Shown piece after piece: positions 42,031 to 51,783 of a stretch of DNA of 64,000 nt. Below the pieces are notes generated by a model. It ran no database searches and was not told where the DNA came from. It saw only the letters and a list, made by a program, of their open reading frames with translations. The position numbers and the translations under genes were made by a program. Numbering within the stretch: position 1 is the first letter of the stretch; each line of letters begins with the position of its first letter. Source of the DNA: Roseovarius confluentis (lineage in GTDB: Bacteria > Pseudomonadota > Alphaproteobacteria > Rhodobacterales > Rhodobacteraceae); the NCBI RefSeq assembly GCF_002917925.1, contig NZ_PPFE01000008.1:62001-126000 (forward strand), given 5' to 3'.

Positions 42031-42207
42031 GCTTGGGGGCCGGTTGTCTTTCGTCTGTTCGAGACACTATTCCTGATTGTCGCGATCCGGATACCTTTTC
42101 AGGCAAACACGACGCGATTGACCAGAGATGTTGCGTAAAAGTTATGTTTGAGGTCGCGGCAGGTCGGGACCTGCTGCAGAATGCCGTGTCGCGGGCGCTG
42201 ATGCGTC

Positions 42208-42236
42208 TTGCAAGGCGTTGAAGGTGTTGCTAGAGG
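42208..42236 (+). promoter_or_regulatory. promoter of tRNA-Val(TAC)
   Basis: TTGCAA (42208-42213), 17-bp spacer, TAGAGG (42231-42236), 12 bp before the tRNA start. Confidence 0.5.
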
Positions 42237-42247
42237 ATGCCGGCGAG

Positions 42248-42323
42248 GGGCGGTTAGCTCAGTTGGTAGAGCGCTTCGTTTACACCGAAGATGCCGGGGG
42301 TTCGAGTCCCTCACCGCCCACCA
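42248..42323 (+). tRNA. tRNA-Val (anticodon TAC)
   Basis: Acceptor GGGCGGT with ACCGCCC, anticodon stem CTTCG/CGAAG with loop TTTACAC (anticodon TAC), T loop TTCGAGT, encoded CCA. It shares most of its sequence with the tRNA-Val(CAC) 0.6 kb upstream. Confidence 0.96.
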
Positions 42324-42498
42324 TTCCTCCTTGCTTTCGCGCTTTTTCTTGATCCGGGACAACTGTTTCTTTGACAGAAACATACCGTTTTTGAGGATCG
42401 GAGTCATTTTAACCTGCATTCCGGGCTGCTAACCATGTCTGGCAGCCGGGAACGAACCCGACGCGGGGATGTAGGTTGGCGCGGGGAAACAAAGCCAG

Positions 42499-43185
42499 AT
42501 GCTGAATTCACTTGATGTCATCAAAGTCGGTGGCGCCTGTGTCGCCGGGCTTGGCCGCAACGGCTATCGCATTGAGACGGTTTCCGACTTCGAAGAGATG
42601 GAGCAGCTGGTGCGCACGCACGGAAAAACCAGCGTGACCGCGAAGCTGTCGTCCCATTACAACGACTTCACCGAAAACTCGGGCTTCTGGCTGGTGCTTT
42701 GGGAAGGCGAGACATTCGTCGCAGCGGTCGCCACGCGGTACGACGATGTCGGTCGCGAAAGCATGGGAGACTACATGCGCCGCACCATGCGCCGGCATTA
42801 TCCCCATCCCTCCGGCGACACGTTGCTTCAGTTCACCACGGCGCTGCCGCCGGGGTTTCACGGACGCATGGCCTATATCGGTGAGCTGTTCGTGGCGCCG
42901 GGGCAGCGCGGATCACGGCAGCGGCTGCGGCAGATGATGTTGCTTTTGCATTGCTGCATCGCCACCAAGTGGCCGATCGACTGGACCTACGCGATGATGC
43001 GGGACCGGGACGTCATGGCAGGGTTCGCCACGACATACGGTTTTACCGTGCAGCTTCCCGGCGTTGCGAAATGGGCCGACCCGGCGCCGCCGGGACGGGC
43101 CGACAGCGAATGGCTCGTGGCGCTGTCCTCCGAGCATCTTGCCCACATGATGTCGTATTACGCCGGCTCACTCGAGAGCTTGTGA
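42499..43185 (+). CDS. GNAT-like hypothetical protein (228 aa)
   Basis: The central part, YIGELFVAPGQRGSRQRLRQMMLLLHCCIA, resembles motif A of GNAT acyltransferases, and DWTYAMMRDRDVMAGFATTYGF the following helix, but the overall match is weak. The N-terminal half (about 1-110) has no recognised pattern apart from a beta strand FWLVLWEGETFVAAVATRYD. It converges on and overlaps by 18 bp the XRE-type gene, which suggests that the two are functionally linked. Substrate unknown. Confidence 0.6.
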   Translation: MLNSLDVIKVGGACVAGLGRNGYRIETVSDFEEMEQLVRTHGKTSVTAKLSSHYNDFTENSGFWLVLWEGETFVAAVATRYDDVGRESMGDYMRRTMRRHYPHPSGDTLLQFTTALPPGFHGRMAYIGELFVAPGQRGSRQRLRQMMLLLHCCIATKWPIDWTYAMMRDRDVMAGFATTYGFTVQLPGVAKWADPAPPGRADSEWLVALSSEHLAHMMSYYAGSLESL

Positions 43186-43896
43186 ATAGTTCAGCACGAA
43201 CTTGTTGCCCTGTCCGTCACGCACCGGCAGCAGCAGGCGCTTGTAAGTGAACCGCGGCGGAAAGCTGTGGCCGGGCAGCATCACGTCGATCTCCTCGATC
43301 GTCAGCTTGGGTTCGCCGCGCGTCGCCTCGACATGGGCCAGCCGGACGCTTTCGCAGAGATTGTCGTCGAAGGTGGTGAAGAGATAGCGCAGGTGCTCGG
43401 CCGTCTGGATGCCGAAGCTCTGGGCGGCAAGGCTCTGGTGGCCGATCTTGTAGGGCTCGGGCAGGCGGGAGTGTTCGTCGGGCGCAAGGTAGAGATCGAC
43501 ATGTTCGCTGAGCGTGTCGAAATTGGTCAGGACGCCGCCTTGCTGGTGCCACCAGGTCAGGACATCGTCAAGCAAGGGCCGCGCGCCACGCTGGGACAGC
43601 TTGCGGTGCGCCTCGCGGGTGACGGAGGTCAGGATGCGTTCGGCCTGAGCGGTGACGATACGGTTGTCGATCTCGCCGCCGGCCAGAGTGATCTGGTCGT
43701 TGAGGCCTGCGATCTGGTTCGGCGTGATCCCGAGGGCCGAGCAGATTTTGACGACGCTGGAGTAACCCGGGTCACTTTTCGATGACAGGAGGTTGGATAT
43801 GTAGCGTTCACCCTGACCGATCTCGAGCGACAGGCCTTTGTAATCGTAAGACGAACCTTTGATGTATGTTTTCAGTCGGTCATGAAAATCCAGCAC
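43168..43896 (-). CDS. XRE-type helix-turn-helix regulator with C-terminal sensor-like domain (242 aa)
   Basis: The N-terminus has a Cro/C1-type helix-turn-helix: YDYKGLSLEIGQGERYISNLLSSKSDPGYSSVVKICSALGITPNQI (about 17-62). The rest (about 85-240) has a PAS-like mixed pattern (WWHQQGGVLTNFDTLSEHVDLYLAPDE). A DNA-binding regulator with ligand sensing is inferred. It overlaps the end of the GNAT-like gene. Confidence 0.78.
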   Translation of the reverse strand: MLDFHDRLKTYIKGSSYDYKGLSLEIGQGERYISNLLSSKSDPGYSSVVKICSALGITPNQIAGLNDQITLAGGEIDNRIVTAQAERILTSVTREAHRKLSQRGARPLLDDVLTWWHQQGGVLTNFDTLSEHVDLYLAPDEHSRLPEPYKIGHQSLAAQSFGIQTAEHLRYLFTTFDDNLCESVRLAHVEATRGEPKLTIEEIDVMLPGHSFPPRFTYKRLLLPVRDGQGNKFVLNYSQALE

Positions 43897-44130
43897 GGGG
43901 TCAAAATCCTGTTTTACGGATCAGTAGTCACATATAAGAGGTCGCTCGCATTCTCGTCAAATAGCGATTGACCTTGCACCAGTAAAGGATCTTAGACCCT
44001 TTCACCGCTCTACCTGTGCGGGAATCGGGGAAAAACACTGTTTCCCGGAACTGACGCAGCGTCACATAACCGGATGAAAGCCATGCCGGCAGCGCCCCGG
44101 AAAAACCTGTAGCTTTGGCGCGGTGACCGC
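43897..44130. other. region between the XRE-type gene and the tRNA-Asp promoter
   Basis: About 230 bases (300 to the tRNA). The first 60 bp are AT-richer and likely hold the promoter of the XRE-type gene. No gene or strong hairpin is seen in the rest. Confidence 0.45.
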
Positions 44131-44159
44131 TTGACGAGGCGCGGCGTGCCGCCTAAACA
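44131..44159 (+). promoter_or_regulatory. promoter of the tRNA-Asp pair
   Basis: TTGACG (44131-44136), 17-bp spacer, TAAACA (44154-44159): a near-consensus sigma70 promoter 38 bp before the first tRNA-Asp. Confidence 0.65.
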
Positions 44160-44197
44160 GCACCTCACGCTCGGGCACGGTTCCGGGCTTGCAGCGG

Positions 44198-44274
44198 GCG
44201 GTTGTAGCTCAGTTGGTTAGAGTGCCGGCCTGTCACGCCGGAGGTCGCGGGTTCGAGCCCCGTCAACCGCGCCA
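44198..44274 (+). tRNA. tRNA-Asp (anticodon GTC), copy 1
   Basis: Acceptor GCGGTTG with CAACCGC, anticodon stem CCGGC/GCCGG with loop CTGTCAC (anticodon GTC), T arm CGGGTTCGAGCCCCG, encoded CCA. It is identical to copy 2, which follows after 26 bp. Confidence 0.97.
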
Positions 44275-44300
44275 CTGCTGCAGAATAATACGACCTTTGC

Positions 44301-44377
44301 GCGGTTGTAGCTCAGTTGGTTAGAGTGCCGGCCTGTCACGCCGGAGGTCGCGGGTTCGAGCCCCGTCAACCGCGCCA
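44301..44377 (+). tRNA. tRNA-Asp (anticodon GTC), copy 2
   Basis: Base-for-base copy of the tRNA at 44198-44274, including CCA. Probably cut from the same precursor, since no separate promoter fits in the 26-bp spacer. Confidence 0.97.
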
Positions 44378-44393
44378 CGTATCCCCCTTGAAT

Positions 44394-45260
44394 TCAAAGA
44401 AAGAAATTGCGCAGCGCCGCAATGGTCGCGTCGGGCGCGGTGTCGATGAAAAAGTGCCCGCCCGGTATGGTGTCCGCCCGCATGTCGGTGCATTTCGAGG
44501 CCCAGGTGGCCGGCACGTCATAGGCGCGGGCCATGGCGCCGCTCGCACCATAGAGAATCAGCGTGGGGCAGCTGACGCGGGCCCCCAGATCATCGGCATC
44601 GTCATGCACGTTATGGGCAATGGCGGCGCGGTAATCGTTGCACATGCCCCGGATCGTGTCGCGCCTGCGCCAGCTGTCGCGATAGGCGGTCAGCTGATCG
44701 GGATCGAAATCCGACAGGTCGGCAGCACCCCAGCCAGTGAGGCAGGAGTGGAAATAGGCGTCCGGGTCGGCGGCAATCATGTCCTCTATAAGGGCACCGG
44801 GCTGGGCCAGGAAGAACCAGTGGTAATAGGCCTGCGCCACGTCCATCCGCAATTCCGTCAAGAGCGTGTGGGTGGGGACGATATCCATCAGGCAGGCAGC
44901 GGTGACGGCCTGGGGCGCATCGAGAGCCAGCCGGTGCGTCACGCGGCCGCCCCGGTCATGCCCGGCCACCGCGAACTGCGCATGTCCGAGGCTGGACATC
45001 AGCGCAACCTGATCGCGCGCCATCTCGCGAAAGCTGCAGGCGGCGACATCCTGCGGCTTCGCGCTGTCGCCGTAGCCGCGCAGGTCGGGGCAGACCACGG
45101 TGTGGGTTTCCGCCAGCGCCGGGGCCACGCGGGCCCAGAGCGCGCGGGTCTGCGGGAAGCCGTGCAACAGCAGCAGCGGCGGGCCGGAGCCGCCGATGCT
45201 GTAGGCGATGTCTATGCCGTTGACCTGCGCGGTCGCGTGGCGAAAGCCGGGGATGGGCAT
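44394..45260 (-). CDS. alpha/beta hydrolase, haloacetate (fluoroacetate) dehalogenase-like (288 aa)
   Basis: The nucleophile is Asp102 in GHDRGGR rather than Ser. The residues known in fluoroacetate dehalogenase are in step: R103 and R106 (carboxylate binding), D126 (triad acid), H147-W148 (halide pocket, YYHWFF), Y210 and H269 (triad base, GGHFF). The spacing matches the RPA1163 enzyme as I recall it. It would hydrolyse a C-halogen bond of a small haloacid in the cytoplasm; an epoxide or ester role is less likely. Its start lies 3 bp from the M20 dipeptidase stop, so the pair is co-transcribed. Confidence 0.85.
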   Translation of the reverse strand: MPIPGFRHATAQVNGIDIAYSIGGSGPPLLLLHGFPQTRALWARVAPALAETHTVVCPDLRGYGDSAKPQDVAACSFREMARDQVALMSSLGHAQFAVAGHDRGGRVTHRLALDAPQAVTAACLMDIVPTHTLLTELRMDVAQAYYHWFFLAQPGALIEDMIAADPDAYFHSCLTGWGAADLSDFDPDQLTAYRDSWRRRDTIRGMCNDYRAAIAHNVHDDADDLGARVSCPTLILYGASGAMARAYDVPATWASKCTDMRADTIPGGHFFIDTAPDATIAALRNFFL

Positions 45261-45263
45261 GGT

Positions 45264-46652
45264 CTAGCGCGACAGCCGGTCGAGCACGCGCGCCCAACTG
45301 CGGATGCCCTTGTGAAAGCTTTCGACGTTGTATTTCTCGTTGGGCGAATGGATGGCGTCGTCTTCCTGGGCGAAACCGATCAGCATGGAATCGAGCGACA
45401 GGATGTCCTTGAAAAAGCCTGCGATGGGGATCGAGCCGCCCATGCCGACGAACACGGCCTCGCGGTCCCATTCATCGGACAGCGCCTGGCGGGCGGCCTC
45501 GAATTCGGGGCGGTCGATGTTCATCACCGCCGCAGGCGAGCCGTCGAGGTCGTCGTTCCAGGTGACGCGGGCGTCGGGTGACAGGCGGTCCTCGACATGT
45601 TTGCGGATGTTCACGCGCAGCGCGTCGGGGTCCATGTCGTCGACCAGCCGGCAGGTCAGCTTGCAATGCGCCTCGGCGGGGATGACGGTCTTGGTGCCCG
45701 CACCCTGGTAGCCACCCCAGAGGCCGTTGATTTCCAGTGTCGGCCGCGCCCATTGCTGGACGAGGGTGCTGTAGCCATTCTCGCCGTGGGGGCGGGTGAA
45801 GCCGACCGAGGACAGGTATTCCTCTTCATCGAAGCCGCAGCCTTCCCATTGGCGCAAAAGCTCTGCCGGGACCTCGCGCACGCCGTCATAGAAGCCGTCG
45901 ACGGCGACGCGGCCGGTGTCGTCGTGGAAGGAGGCGATGATGTGCGAGATTTCCTTGAGCGGGTTCAGGGCCGGGCCGCCGTAATGGCCCGAATGCAGGT
46001 CGATGCGGGGGCCGTGGATGGTGAACTCGTCCTTCATCATGCCGCGCAGCTGCGAGGCGATGGAGGGCACGCCGGGCGCGACCATCGAGGTGTCGCAGAT
46101 CAGGGCGAGGTCTGCCTGAAGCTCTTGGGCGTTCTCTTTCATGAAGGGGATGAGGGACGGCGAGCCCGATTCCTCTTCGCCCTCGAAGAAGAAAGTGATG
46201 CGGCAGGGCAGTTCGCCGGTGACGTGCTTGTAGGCGCGGCAGGCCTCGACAAAGGTCATGAGCTGGCCCTTGTCGTCGGAGGCGCCGCGGCCGCGGATGA
46301 CCTGGCCTGCATCGGTGTCCTGAATTTGTGGATCGAAGGGATCGGTCTTCCACAAGTCGAGCGGGTCGACGGGCTGGACGTCGTAATGGCCGTAGAACAA
46401 GAGGTGCGGGCCGGTGCCGTCCGAAGGCCCGTCGACGTGGCCCACGACCATCGGGTGGCCGGTGGTGGGGCGCTTCTCGGCCTTGACGCCAAGGCTTTGC
46501 AGGTCGGCAACCAGCCAGTCGGCAGCGTCTTCGGTGGGTTGCTTGAAGGCCGGGTCGGTGGAAATGGAGGGGATGCGCAGAAGTTCCTTCAGGCGGTCCA
46601 TCGCGTCGGGCATTTGAGCGTCGATACGGGTGAGAATGGCGTCGAGGGACAT
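45264..46652 (-). CDS. M20/M25/M40 family dipeptidase (462 aa)
   Basis: A two-metal peptidase of the PepV/carnosinase-like branch: LLFYGHYDVQPVDPLDLW (metal His and Asp), RGRGASDDKGQLMTFVEA, FFFEGEEESGSPSL (catalytic Glu), LHSGHYGGPALNPL and the C-terminal SIPIAGFF / SPNEKYNVESFHKGI. It cleaves dipeptides or unusual amide-linked amino acids in the cytoplasm. Full length. It lies upstream of the dehalogenase-like gene on the minus strand and is divergent from hemA. Confidence 0.92.
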   Translation of the reverse strand: MSLDAILTRIDAQMPDAMDRLKELLRIPSISTDPAFKQPTEDAADWLVADLQSLGVKAEKRPTTGHPMVVGHVDGPSDGTGPHLLFYGHYDVQPVDPLDLWKTDPFDPQIQDTDAGQVIRGRGASDDKGQLMTFVEACRAYKHVTGELPCRITFFFEGEEESGSPSLIPFMKENAQELQADLALICDTSMVAPGVPSIASQLRGMMKDEFTIHGPRIDLHSGHYGGPALNPLKEISHIIASFHDDTGRVAVDGFYDGVREVPAELLRQWEGCGFDEEEYLSSVGFTRPHGENGYSTLVQQWARPTLEINGLWGGYQGAGTKTVIPAEAHCKLTCRLVDDMDPDALRVNIRKHVEDRLSPDARVTWNDDLDGSPAAVMNIDRPEFEAARQALSDEWDREAVFVGMGGSIPIAGFFKDILSLDSMLIGFAQEDDAIHSPNEKYNVESFHKGIRSWARVLDRLSR

Positions 46653-46901
46653 GCGCGGGCTCCGGTCTGAAGGGGTTGTTGCGCGGACCCTACCACCGCG
46701 CGCCGCACTGTCCAGTGGGATCGGGGCGGGGCCGTGCCATTGCGACCAAAGGAGGGGCCGGGCCGCTGTTGCCAGTCGGGCAGGGGCGTGGCAATTTGTA
46801 ACCTGTTGCGCGGGATGGCTTAAACTTATATCCGGCGCACCAAAGGCGAAGCTGGACGCCTCCGCGCCGCGCTCTCGTCAGACTGCCAGGAGGGGATCCG
46901 C

Positions 46902-48125
46902 GTGGATTACACTGCCAAGCTCGACGCCGCATTGAGCCGTCTTCACGAGGAAGGGCGTTACCGCACCTTCATCGATATCGAACGGACGAACGGCCAGTTC
47001 CCGCACGCGGTGTGGAAGCGGCCCGACGGGGTCGAGCAGCCCATTACCGTGTGGTGCGGCAACGATTATCTCGGCATGGGTCAGCATCCTGTCGTGCTGG
47101 AGGCGATGCACGAAGCGCTGGACGCCACCGGCGCGGGATCGGGCGGCACGCGCAACATCTCGGGCACGACGGTCTATCACAAGCGGCTGGAAGCGGAGCT
47201 TGCAGATCTGCACGGAAAAGAGGCAGCGCTGCTTTTTACGTCGGCATATATCGCGAATGACGCGACGCTGTCGACGCTGCCCAAGCTGTTCCCCGGGCTG
47301 ATCATCTATTCGGATTCGCTGAACCACGCCTCGATGATCGAGGGCATCCGCCGCAATGGCGGCGACAAGCGGATCTTCCGGCATAACGACCTGAACCACC
47401 TGCGCGAGATGATGGCGGCGGACGACCCCGATGTGCCGAAGATGATCGCCTTCGAGTCGATCTATTCGATGGACGGCGATTTCGGCCCCATCGCCGAGAT
47501 CTGCGACATCGCCGACGAGTTCGGTGCGCTGACCTACCTCGACGAGGTACACGCGGTTGGTATGTATGGCCCGCGTGGCGGCGGCGTGGCCGAGCGTGAC
47601 TGGCTGATGCACCGGATCGACATCATCAACGGCACGCTGGCCAAGGCCTTTGGCGTGATGGGCGGCTACATTGCCGCAAGTGACAAAATGTGTGACGCCA
47701 TAAGGTCTTATGCGCCGGGCTTCATCTTCACGACATCGCTTCCGCCGGCCGTGGCCGCAGGAGCAGCGGCGTCCGTCGCGCATCTGAAGCGTGACCAGGA
47801 TCTGCGCGAGCAACACCAGACGCAGGCGAAGATCCTGAAGCTGCGCCTGAAAGGGCTGGGGATGCCGATCATCGACCACGGCACCCATATCGTTCCGGTG
47901 ATCGTCGGGGATCCGGTCCACACCAAGCAACTGTCGGACATGCTGTTGGACGGTTACGGCATTTATGTCCAGCCAATCAACTTCCCGACCGTGCCGCGTG
48001 GCACGGAACGTTTGCGGTTCACGCCGTCGCCCGTGCATGGTCCGAACGAGATGGACCACCTCGTTAACGCGATGGATGAGCTTTGGAGCCATTGCGCGCT
48101 GAATCGTGCCGAAATGTCAGCATAA
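46902..48125 (+). CDS. hemA: 5-aminolevulinate synthase (407 aa)
   Basis: The first step of the C4 heme pathway: glycine and succinyl-CoA to 5-aminolevulinate, PLP dependent. It has the typical alphaproteobacterial opening [71 protein letters not shown] and the PLP lysine K248 in [13 protein letters not shown]. The start is GTG 46902, with AGGAGG 8 bases upstream. No TTGAT-N4-ATCAA FNR box was seen in the 250 bp upstream, although such a site occurs in Rhodobacter. Confidence 0.96.
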   Translation: MDYTAKLDAALSRLHEEGRYRTFIDIERTNGQFPHAVWKRPDGVEQPITVWCGNDYLGMGQHPVVLEAMHEALDATGAGSGGTRNISGTTVYHKRLEAELADLHGKEAALLFTSAYIANDATLSTLPKLFPGLIIYSDSLNHASMIEGIRRNGGDKRIFRHNDLNHLREMMAADDPDVPKMIAFESIYSMDGDFGPIAEICDIADEFGALTYLDEVHAVGMYGPRGGGVAERDWLMHRIDIINGTLAKAFGVMGGYIAASDKMCDAIRSYAPGFIFTTSLPPAVAAGAAASVAHLKRDQDLREQHQTQAKILKLRLKGLGMPIIDHGTHIVPVIVGDPVHTKQLSDMLLDGYGIYVQPINFPTVPRGTERLRFTPSPVHGPNEMDHLVNAMDELWSHCALNRAEMSA

Positions 48126-48264
48126 TGTCGTCACAGGTGCATTGTTTCTTGTGCTGTGATAATACAGCGTAAACAAGAAGGGCATCGTGCGAATCGGACA
48201 GACCCGGAATAGGGTTTTCGCGCGGCGGGACAAACACAGGCACGAAGTTAGAGGGCAGAACCTG

Positions 48265-49548
48265 ATGATAGGGTTCCGATCCAAGCGGAGTACGGACGAG
48301 ACCGGGGGTGAGCCGCGCGGCTTCGACGCCTTCGAGCTTCGTCTTGGCGACCTCATGCGCGGCGAACGCGCGACCATCGGTAAATCCCTTCTCGACGTGG
48401 AGCGCGAGCTTCGCATCAAGGCCTCGTATATCGCGGCGATCGAGAATTGTGATCCGGACGCTTTCGACACGCCGGGGTTCATCCCCGGGTACGTCCGGTC
48501 CTACGCTCGTTACCTGAACATGGATCCCGACAGGGCCTTTGCGGGCTTCTGCGCGGAAAGCGGCTTTTCCATTGCGCACGGCATGTCTGCCGAGGCCAGC
48601 AGTATCCGCCGCCCGGATGCAGGGCCGCTGCGCCGGCAGCCGCGCAAGGAAGACCCCATCGCCCTGCCCAAGACACCCTTCGTGCCGGCCACGGAATCGT
48701 TTCTGGCGCGGATCGAGCCCGGTGCGATCGGTTCGGTCATGGTTCTGGCCCTGCTGATCGGTGGGCTGGGATATGGCGGATGGAGCATTCTGAACGAAGT
48801 GCAGCGCGTCCAGTTCGCGCCGGTGGAAAATACGCCCGCGGTTCTGAGCGACCTTGACCCGCTCGACGGGGCCGGTGTCGCGGCTGCGGACAACAGTGGC
48901 GAGACGCAGGAGAATGACCCTGCAACGACCGCATCGGTGTTCAACGCCCCGCGGGACGAGCGGCTGGATCGGCTGTACCGTCCCGAGGCGCTTGAGGTTC
49001 CGGTCATGATCGCGCGGGATGCGCCGATCTCGACTCTCAACCCGGCCGAAATGGGCGCGTTCAGCGGCGACCTGCCGGAAGCGGACCGGACATCGCCCGA
49101 CTATGCCTCGGCAACGGCGGGCGCGACCCAGGTCACCGAAGTTCAGGAGCCTCAGCCTCAGAACCAGCCGCGTCAAAGCCCGCAGGTCCTGGCCGAACAA
49201 CCGGCGGGCGTGAAGATGGTTGCCGTGCGCCCCGCCTGGGTGCGCGTGCAGGCCCCGGACGGCAGCGTGATCTACGAAACGATCATGAATGCGGGCGACA
49301 CGTGGGATGTGCCTGTGATGGAAGACGCGCCGACGATCCGGATCGGCGAAAGCGGTGCCATATATTTCGCGGTCAACGGCGTGCATCACGGCCCGGCCGG
49401 GCAACGCGGGCAGGTGACATCCGGTCTTCCGCTCGATTCCCAGATGCTTGCAGATGCCTTGCCTGTTGCAAACCTGGAGGCGGACCAGGACCTGTCGCGT
49501 TACGTCGCCGAGCTTGAGGCCCGCGCCGAGACGCCGATCCAGGATTGA
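48265..49548 (+). CDS. RodZ-like helix-turn-helix/DUF4115 membrane protein (427 aa)
   Basis: Cytoplasmic N-terminal Xre-like helix-turn-helix (FELRLGDLMRGERATIGKSLLDVERELRIKASYIAAIENCDPDAFDTPGFIPGYVRSYARYL, about 23-84), a linker, one membrane helix (about 153-175) and a periplasmic part ending in a DUF4115 domain (AVRPAWVRVQAPDGSVIYETIMNAGDTWDVP, about 315-385). This layout is that of RodZ, which links MreB to the envelope in cell shape control. The Gln/Pro-rich stretch before DUF4115 is low complexity. Start ATG 48265. Confidence 0.87.
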   Translation: MIGFRSKRSTDETGGEPRGFDAFELRLGDLMRGERATIGKSLLDVERELRIKASYIAAIENCDPDAFDTPGFIPGYVRSYARYLNMDPDRAFAGFCAESGFSIAHGMSAEASSIRRPDAGPLRRQPRKEDPIALPKTPFVPATESFLARIEPGAIGSVMVLALLIGGLGYGGWSILNEVQRVQFAPVENTPAVLSDLDPLDGAGVAAADNSGETQENDPATTASVFNAPRDERLDRLYRPEALEVPVMIARDAPISTLNPAEMGAFSGDLPEADRTSPDYASATAGATQVTEVQEPQPQNQPRQSPQVLAEQPAGVKMVAVRPAWVRVQAPDGSVIYETIMNAGDTWDVPVMEDAPTIRIGESGAIYFAVNGVHHGPAGQRGQVTSGLPLDSQMLADALPVANLEADQDLSRYVAELEARAETPIQD

Positions 49549-49644
49549 TCGCGCAGGGGCGGCAAATCTTGGCGACCGCATTGTCATCCACGATCGGCCT
49601 GCTTACGTTTGGCGTGACAAGCACACTTGGCTGAAGGCGCAAAG

Positions 49645-50778
49645 ATGTCCCTGAACCACATTCGTCCATGGCGTAACATTTACCGTCGCACAAGCCGCCG
49701 GATCATGGTGGGCGATGTCCCCGTCGGGGGCGATGCGCCGATCAGCGTGCAGACGATGACCAATACCGCCACGACGGACATCCCGGGCACCATCGCGCAG
49801 GTTCAGGCCGCCGCGGATGCCGGTGCCGACATCGTGCGTATCTCGGTGCCGGATGAGGACAGCTCGAGGGCTTTGAAGGAAATCGTCCGCGAAAGCCCGG
49901 TGCCGATCGTGGCGGACATCCACTTTCACTATCGCCGCGGCATCGAGGCGGCCGAGGCGGGTGCGGCCTGCCTGCGGATCAACCCCGGCAATATCGGCAG
50001 TCAGGACCGTGTGCGCGAAGTGATCAAGGCGGCGCGCGACCACGGCTGTTCCATGCGCATCGGCGTGAATGCCGGGTCGCTGGAAAAGCACCTGTTGGAC
50101 AAGTATGGCGAGCCCACGCCCGAGGCGATGGTGGAATCGGGGCTGGACCATATCAAGGTTCTGGAAGACAACGATTTTCACGAGTTCAAGATCAGCTGCA
50201 AGGCGTCGGACGTGTTCATGGCTGCCGCCGCCTACCAGGCGCTGGCGGAGGCGACCGACGCGCCGATCCACCTCGGGATCACCGAGGCGGGGGGGCTGAC
50301 CTCGGGCACGATCAAGAGCGCGATCGGTCTTGGCAACCTGCTGTGGATGGGCATCGGCGACACGATCCGGGTCAGCCTATCGGCCGATCCGGTCGAAGAG
50401 GTCAAGGTCGGCTACGAGATCCTGAAGTCGCTGGGCCTGCGGCATCGCGGGGTCAACATCATTTCCTGCCCCAGCTGCGCGCGGCAGGGCTTTGACGTGA
50501 TCAAGACGGTCGAAACGCTGGAACAACGGCTGGAGCACATCAAGACGCCGATGAGCCTGAGTATCATCGGATGCGTGGTCAACGGGCCGGGCGAGGCGCT
50601 GATGACCGATGTCGGCTTTACCGGCGGCGGCGCGGGCAGCGGCATGGTCTACCTGGCCGGCAAGGCCAGCCACAAGATGTCGAATGACCAGATGATCGAG
50701 CATATCGTCGAAGAGGTCGAAAAGAAGGCCGCCGCGTTGGAGGCCGAGGGAGCGGAAGAGCCGCAAGCTGCGGAATAA
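49645..50778 (+). CDS. ispG: flavodoxin-dependent (E)-4-hydroxy-3-methylbut-2-enyl-diphosphate synthase (377 aa)
   Basis: The MEP isoprenoid pathway enzyme converting MEcPP to HMBPP, with a [4Fe-4S] cluster. The TIM-barrel part has [23 protein letters not shown] and LRINPGNIG; the cluster Cys are in [10 protein letters not shown] and [11 protein letters not shown]. Length fits the short bacterial form. Start ATG 49645 ([10 protein letters not shown]) with GAAGG 7 bases upstream. The gene stands alone between the RodZ-like and DsbA-like genes. Confidence 0.96.
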   Translation: MSLNHIRPWRNIYRRTSRRIMVGDVPVGGDAPISVQTMTNTATTDIPGTIAQVQAAADAGADIVRISVPDEDSSRALKEIVRESPVPIVADIHFHYRRGIEAAEAGAACLRINPGNIGSQDRVREVIKAARDHGCSMRIGVNAGSLEKHLLDKYGEPTPEAMVESGLDHIKVLEDNDFHEFKISCKASDVFMAAAAYQALAEATDAPIHLGITEAGGLTSGTIKSAIGLGNLLWMGIGDTIRVSLSADPVEEVKVGYEILKSLGLRHRGVNIISCPSCARQGFDVIKTVETLEQRLEHIKTPMSLSIIGCVVNGPGEALMTDVGFTGGGAGSGMVYLAGKASHKMSNDQMIEHIVEEVEKKAAALEAEGAEEPQAAE

Positions 50779-50817
50779 GTATATATTGCAGCGGCTTGCA
50801 GATGGTTCTTCGCGCGG

Positions 50818-51570
50818 TCACCCGCCGTTGCGGATATCCTCTGCGATCAATTCCATCTCGGCTTGCGGGACATAGCCGCGCAGCATCTGGTTTTCCATCA
50901 CGAAGGACGGCGTGCCGGAAATCTGAAGGGCGCGGCCAAGCGCGTGGTTGGTCTCGATCACCTCGGAGACGGCGTCGCTTCCCATTTCCGCGATGATTTC
51001 GTCGAACGGAAGGCCGAGCGGTTCGGCGATCCGGCGCAGTGCCGGTTCGGTGATATCACCGGAATAGGCAATCAGTGCCTCGCTGACGGAATGATAGGCC
51101 TCATCCCCGGCCACCTGCCGGGTTGCGATGGCAAAGCGCGAGGCGGTCACCGACTGTTCGCCAAGAATGGGAAACTCCTTCAGCACGAAGCGGATGTTGC
51201 CGTCTTCTTCCAGCAGGTTGGTCACCTCGGGGTGGGCGCGTTTGCAGTAGCCGCAACGGTAGTCGATGAACTCGACCAGGGTGATGTCGCCCTCGGGATT
51301 GCCGCCGACCCAGGAACTGTCGTCGTTGAAGAGCGCGTCCGCGTTTTCCGCGACAAGGTCCTGATCGTTTTGCGCCTGCGCCTCGGCCTCGCGCTGTTCC
51401 AGGACCGAGACGGCCTCCATGATCACTTCCGGATTTTCCAGAAGGTAGGCGCGAATTTCCTCGCGAAAGGCTTCGCGTTCGGCGTCGGACATGGACTCGA
51501 GGTCGAGCGCGCTGACGGGCAGGGCGCAACTCAAGGTCAGGGCGGTCGCTGAGACAAGGCGGCGGATCAT
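50818..51570 (-). CDS. DsbA-family thiol:disulfide oxidoreductase (250 aa)
   Basis: Signal peptide (1-21, ending VSA), a helical N-terminal region rich in Glu/Gln, then a thioredoxin fold with redox motif C106-G-Y-C109 (FIDYRCGYCKRAHPEV) and cis-Pro loop SGTPSFV. This is the Com1/ScsC/BdbD-like branch of DsbA. It works in the periplasm on disulfide formation or isomerisation. It is convergent with ispG and divergent from the amidase. Confidence 0.92.
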   Translation of the reverse strand: MIRRLVSATALTLSCALPVSALDLESMSDAEREAFREEIRAYLLENPEVIMEAVSVLEQREAEAQAQNDQDLVAENADALFNDDSSWVGGNPEGDITLVEFIDYRCGYCKRAHPEVTNLLEEDGNIRFVLKEFPILGEQSVTASRFAIATRQVAGDEAYHSVSEALIAYSGDITEPALRRIAEPLGLPFDEIIAEMGSDAVSEVIETNHALGRALQISGTPSFVMENQMLRGYVPQAEMELIAEDIRNGG

Positions 51571-51783
51571 CCGGGGCTCTCCTGTACGTAAGACGTGGCA
51601 TGTGTCGGGTTTCAGAGCGATAAGGTCAAGGCGTTATAGGTCCGATCCCCTGATCGTGATGAATGGCGTGGATGCCGTTTGGGACCGGACGTACCGTCAG
51701 AGCAGCGAAAAAGCGGGCTGTGGGAATCGCCGGGGCTGGTGTAAGGTGTGGTTCAACAAGACCGATGAAAGCGGCTGAGCAGT

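Noticed and set aside
46653..46901. FNR-type box before hemA
   Set aside because: Expected from Rhodobacter hemA, but no TTGAT-N4-ATCAA or close variant was found by eye in this interval.
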